A stretch of DNA of 60,000 nucleotides. Origin: Polytrichum commune (Eukaryota > Streptophyta > Polytrichopsida > Polytrichales > Polytrichaceae). The notes under the pieces were generated by a model. That model searched no databases. It was not told the DNA's origin and was given only the letters and a program-made list of their open reading frames with translations. Positions 1-9,719 of the stretch are shown here, piece after piece; the stretch's first letter is position 1, and each line of letters starts with the position of its first letter. Where the stretch lies: positions 28,013,501-28,073,500 of the forward strand of contig OX485805.1 in NCBI GenBank assembly GCA_950295325.1. Direction: 5' to 3'. The translations under genes were made by a program, and so were the position numbers.

Positions 1-2086
1 AGGAGGGGTTTTTAAACCCTCTCACAAAAGGGTTGGACCCCTCCTCCACCGGATCTATTTTTCAAACCCTTTCCCGAAATTTTGGCTCGGGGGTTTTCCC
101 GGTTGAGGTTGCCACCCTCTCGCCGAGGTGGCTCCGACAAAAAACCTTTAGAAATCTTTCTAATTTTTCCGCCATCGAGTTGGCAAGGGGGCAAGTGGGC
201 AAGTATCCCCCTTGCTCTCTTTCTTTTTTTCTTCAAAATTCTTCACGCCGATTTTATCTTCTTACGTAAAACACCTCCAATAGTCTTGTCTGCCTCACAC
301 TAACTAATAAACTAACACTTGCTTAGCTAGCATCTACTAACATTTGCTTAATAACTAGCATCTACTAATATTTGCTTAGCTAGTTGTTTTTACTAGCTAG
401 CACATTTTTTCTACTTTGCTATCTTCTAGCACTACTTAGTTTCATTTTGACCTTCCTTCTTCTAGGCTAAATGCTAAATGAACTAATTTTCCCTAAATTC
501 CCTATCAATTCTAACTTTTAATGCTAACATTCTAACTAAAGGTGATCCCGCAGAGTGGTGGACCACTCAAAGGGTTCACAGACGTCGCTTTTGATGACGA
601 AGCCTAAGAAACGATGACAATCTGATGAGCAGTACAGAGGTACCTCCCTAGTCCAGGTAAACCACTGTCACCTGGACCCCGCATTTTCACATGCAATTAA
701 ATGTTGTGTCCCAGAATCTCAGATTATACCTGATAGCATTTGCCAATAACTAAGATTGTAGCCAAGAATCCACCTTCCTTCGGTTTGGATTTCTGCTCGG
801 GCAACCATGGTCTACTTCCTCAAAGCCCACTTAATATTCATATCTAGAATGCTGCATTTAGAACCAAACTAGAAGGTGCAAGAAATTAGTTTAAGCCTCG
901 TAAGTTTTAAGAACTGATTGCTTTTAGATTTCAGCATACGCTGCATACTGTGAAAGGAACATACGACTACGACTTGCTCTAGTTGGGCAGTCATTTGAGT
1001 TGTGTGTTCATTTGAGTTACGTGTTCATCTTTCTCGATTTCTTTTGGAATTTGAGGTAAGTTCTCTAAATTCCTCAGATAATGTTCGGATAATTTTTCTG
1101 CAGTCTTGAACTTGTAGGGTTATGGCCAATATAAGTCCATTTACACGTCCTCTCCTTTTGGGCTCATACAATTTCATGGTCACCAGTCCCTGGATTTAAC
1201 CATTAACTTTCTGTTGTGTGTCTATATTGCTTCCTGTTGTTCTCCAGGTTCGATCAATGTTAAGTTTAGAGGAATAAATATCTGGTGAGATTATATTTCT
1301 CCCGAGATTCTGGGTATAAGGTTTTTGCTGAGTTTGTAGTTTGACATTTCAAGGTCAGGCAAGAATCAACGTTCTTTATAGACCTAGATTACTGCGCATT
1401 TCTTTCAACCCTTTTCATTCCCGGAGTTGTGGGTTGCTTTATTCCTAAAATTCTAGAGTTTCCAAGTCCAGCCAGTTAGATGTGGACAACTTTTGGGTTT
1501 TCTTATGTAATTCAAACTAAGTTCAATGAATTCTGCCAATGTAACTATAACATATGCAGCATACTAGAGAAGATTACTCATTGTTGATATTGTTATATTT
1601 CATCTTCACTAATGCCAAAAATGTGATTTCCACACCCGATTCAAGGAGGCCCGATTCTGGTTAGTCTAGTCTAGGACCACAAAGTTCTGTTCTGAGAGTG
1701 TCTCTAGATGGGTAGTCATTTGAGTTGTGTTTAGGGTATATGTATGCACATTCTTGAGTTTTATGTGCAGGTGATGTTAGATCTTCGTATAGTAGCCCAC
1801 TGACTGCTTCGCTTTATGAGTGTTATTTTGCGAGTCTTCTAACACCTCTGACTTTTGCACTTGATGCGCACCCTCGTTCTCGATTCCACTGGCTCCAGCC
1901 GAAGTCGAGTAGACATCCAGTGAAGTCCTAGTAATACTATAGTCATCATTCACAGACCTAGTAGTAATGTTCTAGTCAACCATTTCTGTAGTGGTAGTCA
2001 ACTAGTTCTAAAGTTCCTCAGCACTTCAGGACTTGTTTATGCAAATATATGGAACTCTGTAACTATGTTCATGTCTGATTAATGGA
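1..2086. other. No gene recognised; AT-rich intergenic DNA
   Basis: No reading frame here resembles a known protein. The first 250 bases are rich in short C and G runs. At about 305-400 there is a short degenerate tandem repeat built on TTTGCTTAGCTAGCATCTAC. A phrase containing AGTCATTTGAGTTGTG occurs near 990 and again near 1712. From about 1900 TAGTC/CTAGT motifs become frequent, as they are downstream of 3180, so this flank may already belong to the same transposon as the next ORF. That link is inference. Confidence 0.5.
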
Positions 2087-4038
2087 ATGCAATGCAAGAG
2101 GGTCTTGGTGCAGGCAGCAGAGTTGCAACGGGATCCAAGCTGCGAGGAGATAGAGTTGGAGATGCTACGCCAAAAATCTCGCAAGAAGCAGCCGGCAGGC
2201 ACGCCAAATGTGTCCCACATTTCTGGTAGCAGAAGCGGAGTGCAGGAGCTGTCGACGTCCCTGGCAATGGAATTTAAGTCGATGAAACGCGACTTCTATA
2301 CCCGAATGGCTGGGATGGAGGCAAGTATGAAGGCAATCATGACAGCACTAAACATACCAGCTGTTCCAGACCCTACTACATCCAATGTTCAGCAGCCTTC
2401 GTCTTTCGAGCAACTGCAGTCAACTCCGAACACGTGTAGCACCGAGTGCCTGCCCAACTCGGTACGTTTTTAATTCCAAACCTCAACTTGGTTTAAATGC
2501 ATTGGTAGAGTTCACGTGCTATGACTGCCAAATCCTAAACATTAAGGTCGTATTGTTGCCCATGTTGTGTAGTTCCCAAACCAGAATTTGGCCTCACCAA
2601 AATCCAAGGGACATTCAAGAGAAGATACTCCTCAAATTGACGAAGCTCATGTGGTACACGCACACACTACACATGAGCAAGAGGTGACTACAAAGACATT
2701 CTGAACATAGAGTTTGTGACGACAACATAGTAAAGTAGAGATCATGTCCTGAGTAATAGTAGCTTATGTTGTTGAGCACTCGAGTATGAAATGTGAAGTT
2801 CATTCTTAGCGCAAAGTTGGCTAGCTTTGGAGTGATATAAATTTGCTAGACTAAATGCTACTGGGGTGGATACTTTGAACAGGGAAAGAAACGGAAGGCA
2901 GAAGACGAAGGTCCCACTGCGCAGGAGGTTGCAGAGTTGGAGACTCAGAACGATCAGGAGGTAAGCTCCGGCTCCAGGGAGAAGGTGGCCAGCGATGTTG
3001 CATTCACTCCGAAGAAGAGGGCGCGGGCCACGGAGTTGCAAAAGCTACAGGTTGGAATGCAGTCACCGCAAATGCCCCGCAAATTACGAGCCAAGCATGT
3101 AGTGGAAAAGGAATCGGAGAAGATTGGCAAGAAGCGGCTCCCCAAGAAAGGCGCATCAAAAATCTCAAAGGTAGGACAATGACTTATGCTTGGCTTATGT
3201 TTGATACATGTTTGTCTAATGCTTGTCTAATGCTTGTCTTAATGCTTGTCTAATGCTTGCCTAACCAGTATAATGGGCATCTCTAGTCTATGTTTGACTA
3301 ATGCTTGACTAGCAATTGACTAATGCTTGACTAACTAGTGACTAATGTTGGACTAACCAGTGACTAATGCTGGACTAACCAGTGACTAATGGTTGACTAA
3401 CGAGTGACTCATGGTTGACTAACCAGTGACTAATGGTTGACTAACGAGTGACTCATGGTTGACTAACCAGTGACTCATGGTTGACTAACCAGTGACTAGT
3501 GGTTGACTAACCAGTGACTAGGTCTAGACTAATGCTTGACTAGGTCTAGTCAACATGTCGTAAATATATTTAGCAGGGTGGGCACTACATGTTTACTACT
3601 GGCAGTTGACAATGATTGACTTTTTGAATGTCACCCCTATTAGTAATCAAATGACAAGTTATGTATCCATGGTTGTAGCTCATACTAACTCCTCAGCATG
3701 TCAATTTCTTTGTAGGAGAAAGAAACATTGAAGGAGGTTGAAGCAATGCAACCCTTTGTAGCAGGAGACGTAGTACAAATCATGGGAATAGGAGTCGACG
3801 AGGAATCTCTTCTAGTAGGGGAAGGGAGGGTCACGACTCTTCCGGGGGGGGGACTTTGCACGGAGTAGTAATCGCTGAAGGAACTGTGTCCTTGGCAGTG
3901 CTCCAGAGCCACGATGACGGATATGTGCTATATAAACCCCTAATGCTAGATGATCCGCCGGTCTCGAAAATCGGTGATGCCGTGGGTCAGTTTATTTTGT
4001 GGCCCACAGAATGTTTGCGCCGGCCTCCACCAGTTTAG
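2087..4038 (+). pseudogene. Three-exon DUF8039-like ORF of En/Spm (CACTA) type, frameshifted
   Basis: Three exons join in phase: 2087-2461 (donor GTACGT), 2883-3170 (acceptor CAG, donor GTAGGA) and 3716-4038 (acceptor TAG). Exon 1 carries the helical stretch KRDFYTRMAGMEASMKAIM. Exon 2 is very basic (KKRKAED, TPKKRARA, GKKRLPKKG) and looks like a nuclear-targeting linker. Exon 3 ends with HGVVIAEGTVSLAVL and VGQFILWPTECL, the pattern of the DUF8039 region found in plant En/Spm-associated ORFs. A run of nine G at 3844-3852 breaks the frame; one extra G or two fewer restores it. The start is uncertain, since an upstream exon may be missing. The family call comes from pattern recall, not a search. 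Confidence 0.5.
3186..3545. repeat. Minisatellite of TTGACTAAC/GTGACTAAT units in the intron
   Basis: A dense tandem array of about 22-23 bp units made of GGTTGACTAACCAGTGACTA with small variants fills most of the second intron of the DUF8039-like ORF. It starts as shorter GCTTGTCTAAT units near 3190. Every unit contains one or two TTGAC/GTGACT cores. The array looks like a locally expanded version of the subterminal motif scattered from 1900 to 4960. Confidence 0.85.
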
Positions 4039-4979
4039 TTTTGAACTAGTTCCAGGAACCCGCATGTGCTTATGGGAGGACTACACCCAGGAACAATTAT
4101 TTTGAATACAAAGTGTTTTTTGAACCAGTGTATGGATTGCCACAAGTGATTGTTTCTATGGAATGTTTGCGCATGTCGCAGCTGAGCTTGTTACAACAAG
4201 TAGTACAAATTGCACATACATGGATATGCATCTATTTCTATCACTAGTCGTATTAATTTGACTACTTGTGAAAGCAATGCTAAAAATGAAGACTAGAACA
4301 ATTCACATGGGTTGACTAGAGTCAGTCATGAATCTGGAATGCAAGACTAAAGTGAATGAGGAGAGTTGACTATGCGTAGTAGTTTCCAATTGACAACAAT
4401 GACTAAAACGATTGCAAGTAGGGAAGAAGACAATCTTTAAGGCCAGCTGAATGCCAATTGTGTGACTAGTTTTAGTCAAGGTAAACCCAAGATTGTCCAC
4501 CATGAACAATCCCTTGACTAATCTCAGTCACACCAATGTGACTAAATATAGTGGAACGTTGTAGCAAAGATGACTATGTTTTATTTGGATTATACACAAA
4601 TCATTATGACTAGACTTAGTGAAGCGACATAATTATTGACATGACTAAGTTTTTACTAGGTATAGTCAAGATATTATAACTATCTTTATTAGAGTGGGCA
4701 CTACGTGTTTACTACTGGTAGTCAACAATACTTGACTATATGTAGTCGAGACACGGGAGGTCCCAAGGGCGGTGCCAATCGAGGTCCCAAAAGGTCATTG
4801 GGAACGTGCATAGGGAACGAAATGCCCACAGAATAAACCATAGTGAACTTGTTGCAAGCGACTGGTCTGACCTGACAAGCATTTGACTCACTTTGCTACT
4901 ACAGTAGTCCTAGTCAAGTACCTGGTTTTATACCATTTTTAGTCGAAAACCCCAGTCAAAAAAGCCTGTATTTGGCATA
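4039..4979. other. TAGTC/GACTA-rich region, possible CACTA subterminal repeats
   Basis: There is no credible gene. The stretch is full of TTGACTA, TAGTCAA and GACTAG motifs in both orientations, spaced tens of bases apart. En/Spm-type elements are known for subterminal regions of this kind, where the element-encoded protein binds. A segment beginning GTGGGCACTAC at about 3576 recurs at about 4689. No CACTACAAG terminus was found, so the element boundary is undefined. Confidence 0.4.
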
Positions 4980-7540
4980 GTGGATGTTGAGGCAAAATGG
5001 ATGCCCTTTGCATATAAGAGCATGAAGCTCGATGGTTGTCCGACCTTGTCCAACTTGTGCAAGAAATGGCTATCCCAAGAGTGGGATGAGCCTTGTTACC
5101 AAGTCTTTGAGGAGCTTAAGAGCAAGCTCTCTTCGCCGCCCGTGCTCAAGTTTGCGAAATTTGACAAACCTTTTGAGATGCATACGGGGGCGAGTGACTT
5201 TACCATTGGCGGATGTTGATCCAAGATGGATGCCCATTGCATATGGGAGCATTAAGCTTAAAGGTTGTCAAACCTTGTGCGACTTGTGAAAGAAATGGCT
5301 ATCTTAAGAGTGGGATGAGCCTTGCCCCCAAAGTCTTTGGGGAGCTTAATACAAAGTTGTCTTTGCCACCCGTGTTCAAGTTCGCGGAGCTTGACAAACC
5401 TTTTGAGGTGAATACGGGGTGGCGAGTGACTTTGCCATTGGCGGATGGTTAATGTAAGATGGATGGCCATTGCATATGAGAGCGTTAAGCTTGATGGTTA
5501 TCCGACCTTATCCGACTTGTGAAAGAAATGACTATCCCAAGAGTGGGATGAGCCTTGCCACCAAGTCTTTAGGGAGCTTGAGAGCAAGTGTTCTTAGACG
5601 CCCGTGCTCAAGTTCGCGGAGCTTGACAAACCTTTTGAGGTGCATACGGGGGTGATTAACTTTGCCAATGATGGATTGTTAATGTAAGATGGATGGCCTT
5701 TGCATATGGGGGCTTGAGGCTCGATGGTTGTCAAAGAAGACAACCAACTCATGACAAAGAACTTCTTTGCCGTAGTGCATTGCTTGAAGATGTGGCGACA
5801 TTATTTGGGGTCGCACAAAGCAAAGGTCTACATGGACAATGTGTCCTAAAAGTATTTTAACGTATACAAGCGCAAGTGAGCGCCAAGTCATTGCGGTGGC
5901 ATGATAGTTTGGCGCTTATGAAGGTGGATTTGATCCACAAACCGGACCGTGGAAATGTGGTGCCGGATGCGCTAAGTAGACCGGATGAGTTCCAAGCAAT
6001 GAGAACCATCCAAACCTTGTGGCTAATGTGTGCCGGCGAAGGAAACTTGTGATGCAAGATACGGGAGGCGTAAATTAACTACCCCGAGGCACAAAAGCTT
6101 TTAGGTGAGCTTCGCAAGAGCAAGGTGCTCAAAGAGGTTAAGTTGGTGGACGGATTGTTCAAGTGCAAGCAAAGTCGGGTGTATGTGCCTCAAGGCAAAT
6201 TGAGGCTATCGGTTTTGAAGGAAAAATGTGATAGTCCTATTGCCGGCCATAGAGGAGAAAGAAAAAACCGCCATAGAATGGTGTCATGGAGGTACCATTG
6301 GCGGTGCATAAAGGAGGATATAACCCACTTTGTGAAGGCGTGAATAAAGTGCCAAGTGAACCGAGCCTCTTACCAAAAGCAAGGCGGTTTCTTGCAACCG
6401 TTGCTTATCCCGTCGGCGCCATGGCATAGTATGTGCATGGACTTGATCACAAGTTTGCCGGAGTCACATGGGTATGATGCCATCTTGTTGATGGTAGAGC
6501 GGTTTGCCAAGTTGGCACACATGGTGCCGATTGTGGGAACCGCCACCGCGTTGGAGACCGCATAGCCTTTTCTCAAAGGATGGTTGAGGCACCACGGGTT
6601 GCCAAGAGTGATTGTGTGGGATCAAGATCCAAAGTTCACAAGTGCATTTTCAATGCATTTCTCTAAGGAGGTCGGAATGAAACTAAGGTTTAGCACGGCC
6701 TTGCATTCCCAAATGAATGGGAAAGCGGAGCATGTGAATGGAGTCTTGAAGCAATACTTGAGGAACTTGGTGGGGGCGGACCAAGGAGATTGGGCGGACT
6801 ATGTGGGTCGAGCGAAGTGTAATTGCAATGTAGCCACGCACTTGGCCACCAAGGGGTGGTATTTCGTGGTGGCTTATGGAGTGGATGCGCTCCAACCTAT
6901 TAACCTAGCTCTCGAGGGGGCACATTCAACACTAGAGTTCAACCAAGATGGTGAGGACTTGGCCAAGGATCGTAAACAAGTCTTGGAGATGACCAAGTTG
7001 TTGGTGGAGAAAGCCCGAAGGTGCTACGGAGTGCAAGTCAATGCCGAAGACGCGAAGTGGAGAATGAGGTGGGCCAAAAGGTGTTGTTGAATGTGAACAA
7101 TGTCACTTAGCCGGAAGGCCTCACTCCAAAGTTCATGTCCGAAATTGGAGCTCTGTTTTCCATTGTGGAACAAGTGTTCAAGGACATATATAAGTTGGAA
7201 TTACCGCCGGAGATCAAAGTGCATCCGACATTTCATGTCTCATTACTAAAGCCATTTAAGGACGAAACCTTGTGGCCCGATCACAAGGAAGTGATTAGGC
7301 CACGTCCCGACCTTGTGGAGGTTATTTGGAATATGAGGTAAGAGGGCATCCTCAAGTGTAGGAAGCCCAAGTGAAAATGAAAGAAAAGGTACAAAGAAGT
7401 ACTTGGTGAAATGGTAGAAAGAAATCGCTTAGGTGGCGGCAAGGGACATGGTGAACGCCAAGGAATTGGTAAAGCACTTTGAAGAAAGTAAGGCTAGACA
7501 TTCCAATAAAATGAAGCGTAGCCATTGATGAGGACATCAA
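4980..7540 (+). pseudogene. Ty3/gypsy chromovirus pol remnant (RNase H, integrase, chromodomain)
   Basis: This is a decayed LTR-retrotransposon pol gene with many stops and frameshifts. In order: a reverse transcriptase/RNase H junction with FDKPFEMHTGASDF (tandemly repeated, see the separate entry); the RNase H-integrase linker LIHKP...VVPDALSRPDE near 5925; the integrase zinc-binding region near 6200-6370, with GHRGERK and KCQVNRASYQK but a TGA where the first Cys of the CxxC pair should be; the integrase core with MDLITSLPESHGYDAI, WDQDPKFTSAF and NGVLKQYLR; the C-terminal LELPPEIKVHPTFHVSLLKP; and a chromodomain relic at 7390-7500 (KYLVKW-like, then DMVNAKELVKHF). The terminal chromodomain marks the chromovirus branch. 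No gag or 5' LTR was seen. It cannot make a working protein. Confidence 0.9.
4997..5720. repeat. About 230-bp tandem repeat of a gypsy RNase H segment
   Basis: Units begin with ATGGATG(C/G)C(C/A)(T/A)TTGCATAT at 4997, 5226, 5459 and 5689, giving periods of 229, 233 and 230 bp. Each of the three full units runs from the start-of-RNase-H phrase through CTATCCCAAGAGTGGGATGA to TTGACAAACCTTTTGAGGT and GCGGATG. The fourth continues into normal downstream RNase H sequence. The copies differ from each other by many substitutions, so the amplification is old. Confidence 0.85.
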
Positions 7541-8339
7541 TCTCTTTTAGTGGAGGAGAGACGCTAGTAGCACACTTAGCTTCGAGGTTAATTGCTCCAC
7601 AACATGAACTTGTTCTTTGGCTTGAGGAAATAAAGTCCAAACTTTAGTGGTGCAAAGAGAAAAGTATGAGATGAGGTCCTAGTCTTGTACTTGTGCTTGG
7701 TTAATGGAAGAGGGGGAATAGATATGCCAAACTAGGTTGGGTAAGCCGAGTAATTGGGGGCCATGGCTTGGACGGGCCTTGGATAAAACCAAGAAACTTC
7801 TTAGTTGTGGGCTTGTCCGGGCGGGGGCAAGGTGATGGCGCATGCTCATAAAAGTGCTACCCGCGAGCTAACGAGAGTTGGCGCATGGGAGTCATGAACC
7901 CATGTCTTGAAAGAGCAAAGTGGGAACCGAGTCGGGCGGGACTTGGCATCACCCCCGTGCGATCGAGGCGTGGTTAACAATGGAAAGTCATCTCGGAGTT
8001 GCAACCGAGACAACTTAGTGGAAGCGTTGAGGTCTCGCCTAGATGTGTCACGTTAGGCTAGTGGAGCCTAACGGGGGAGGCCCCAAAGGAGGGGCAACCC
8101 ATGTGAGTCCCGAAGTAGGTGGGTCTAGTATAGGTTAGGTCCTTGGAGGAGTTCCAAGGTCGCTAACGGACCACCTAGTAACGACACCTTTGGGACTATG
8201 CCAAATTTGAAGATGCATTGTGGGGGTCGCGCCCTAAGGTAAACACAATGCCGCACCATAGAGGATGGCAACTTGAGAATTGGTGTGCCGACTACGAGTA
8301 TAGTCAATGAGGGCATCGACTCCGTTTAGTGGGGGTGAG
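7536..8339. other. Non-coding gap between two polypurine-tract-like sites
   Basis: No gene is visible. The left edge has GAGGACATCAA...TTTTAGTGGAGGAGAG (7534-7564) and the right edge has GAGGGCATCGA...TTTAGTGGGGGTGAG (8309-8339), both like the polypurine tract just before a 3' LTR. A perfect 9-bp stem (CGTTAGGCT/AGCCTAACG) lies at about 8051-8073. The stretch may be the untranslated tail of the gypsy element or part of a second, related element. Confidence 0.45.
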
Positions 8340-9312
8340 TGTCGCGCACCTCTCCATGAGGAGTGCCTGAAACACCATGGGCACAAGGGGGACCCCGGAG
8401 TGACACCCGGGACTTGTGGCGCCGTTGGTGAGAGGGCCCAAGTGATCCTAGTGTGGGTGAGGGCCCCGGGCGTTGGGAACGCCTCCCACCCACGAAGACT
8501 AGGAGGCACAAGGGTAAGGCCATGAGTTATGCGTAGCTCATGGCGTGGTGATTCTAGAAAGCTCAAGAACACCTCAATCGGAGGTGTGAGCTAGGAGTTA
8601 TGGCCATTTGAGTGGGGCGCTGTCCCGGGACAGCGCCCTGTTACAGCAGTGCCTGGGAGCGATTCCCGGGACTGCCAAGGTTCAAACAGGCATAACTTCC
8701 TAAATACTTGCCCGAATGGGGCAAGTGAGGAGTCCATCGGCATCTACGTGAAGCGTAGATGAAGATGGAGTGGTTGATTGTTATGATCAGACATCATACA
8801 AGGAAGTTGTGATGGTCTGAAGCTGCTTGGCGGTTCTAGGCCCAGCAGCTAAAGGAAAATGTCCACTTGGCCCCAACTCTTGGTAGAGAGACAAGAGGTT
8901 GGTTGACGGTGGGGTAGGGGCCCCGCGTGAAGTCCTAGAGGCTTATATGGGTGAGGTGGTGTGGCCTCACCCACCCGAGGCCGAACGGCACGGCCTCCAT
9001 GGGCTTTGGCCCATTGTGAGGCCATAGTTGCCTAGTATGGTTCGGGTTGTTGTAGTGTTGCTCCGGCAATGCGATGATCAACATGGGATTGGACTTCCAT
9101 GGATGGAAGTCCACATCTAGGAATGGGTTACCGATTAAGGGGTGAGTCCCGAAAGCAAAGTAGGAGGGTTGGTTCCCTCCTATGAACTATAAGGTCCGGG
9201 GTAGGAGGAGCTAATCATTAGCATGGCGGAATGCGAATGGTTAGCGCTCGTAGCCTTTGCTAGAATTGAAAATTGGCAAGATTGTCAAGGGGGGCTAGCA
9301 AGGGTTACGACA
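8340..9312 (+). mobile_element. LTR (family A, 973 bp), probable 3' LTR
   Basis: It begins TGTCGCGCACC and ends TACGACA, matching the family ends TGTCGC...GCGACA seen in two other copies in this window. Immediately upstream is a purine-rich TTTAGTGGGGGTGAG, as expected for a polypurine tract, so this copy is probably a 3' LTR rather than a solo LTR. A TATA-like CTTATATGG lies near 8942. It contains several perfect or near-perfect inverted repeats, at 8521-8542, 8616-8637, 8707-8725, 8742-8760 and 9091-9112. Whether it belongs to the chromovirus pol at 4980-7540 is likely but not proven. Confidence 0.8.
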
Positions 9313-9719
9313 CAGGCGCTGGTCCGAACAGCAGGGCCCTCCTGGACGACTAACGATTGTTCTCCTCTTTGTCCATGTATTGTTTACATACGGTCCTCAA
9401 TCATACGTGGGGGTGTACGCACAACCCTCAATTGTTGACCTTCTTCTGCCCTCTTTATCGTTCCCTTTATCAATAAGATTTTTGGTTTGTGCATTCGATT
9501 ATGTTTTCTTCCATCCATAGCATTAGTGAGGCTCCTAGACGTAATGTTAAAACATTTTTTTGGGACGCGCGTTCGTCTTTGTGCGTGAGGTTCTCCAATG
9601 GTGCACCAAAATTTATTTGTCAATTTTGGACCATGTATCTCCACATATATTTTATCCTCTCTTGTATGCATTGCGGTGGTGGTTGGGTTGATCATCTCCT
9701 GGTGGTTGGTCTAGGTGGT

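Noticed and set aside
8234-8572. Open frames inside family A LTRs (also near 19473-20003)
   Set aside because: They lie in LTR sequence, appear on both strands and reflect its GC-rich inverted repeats.
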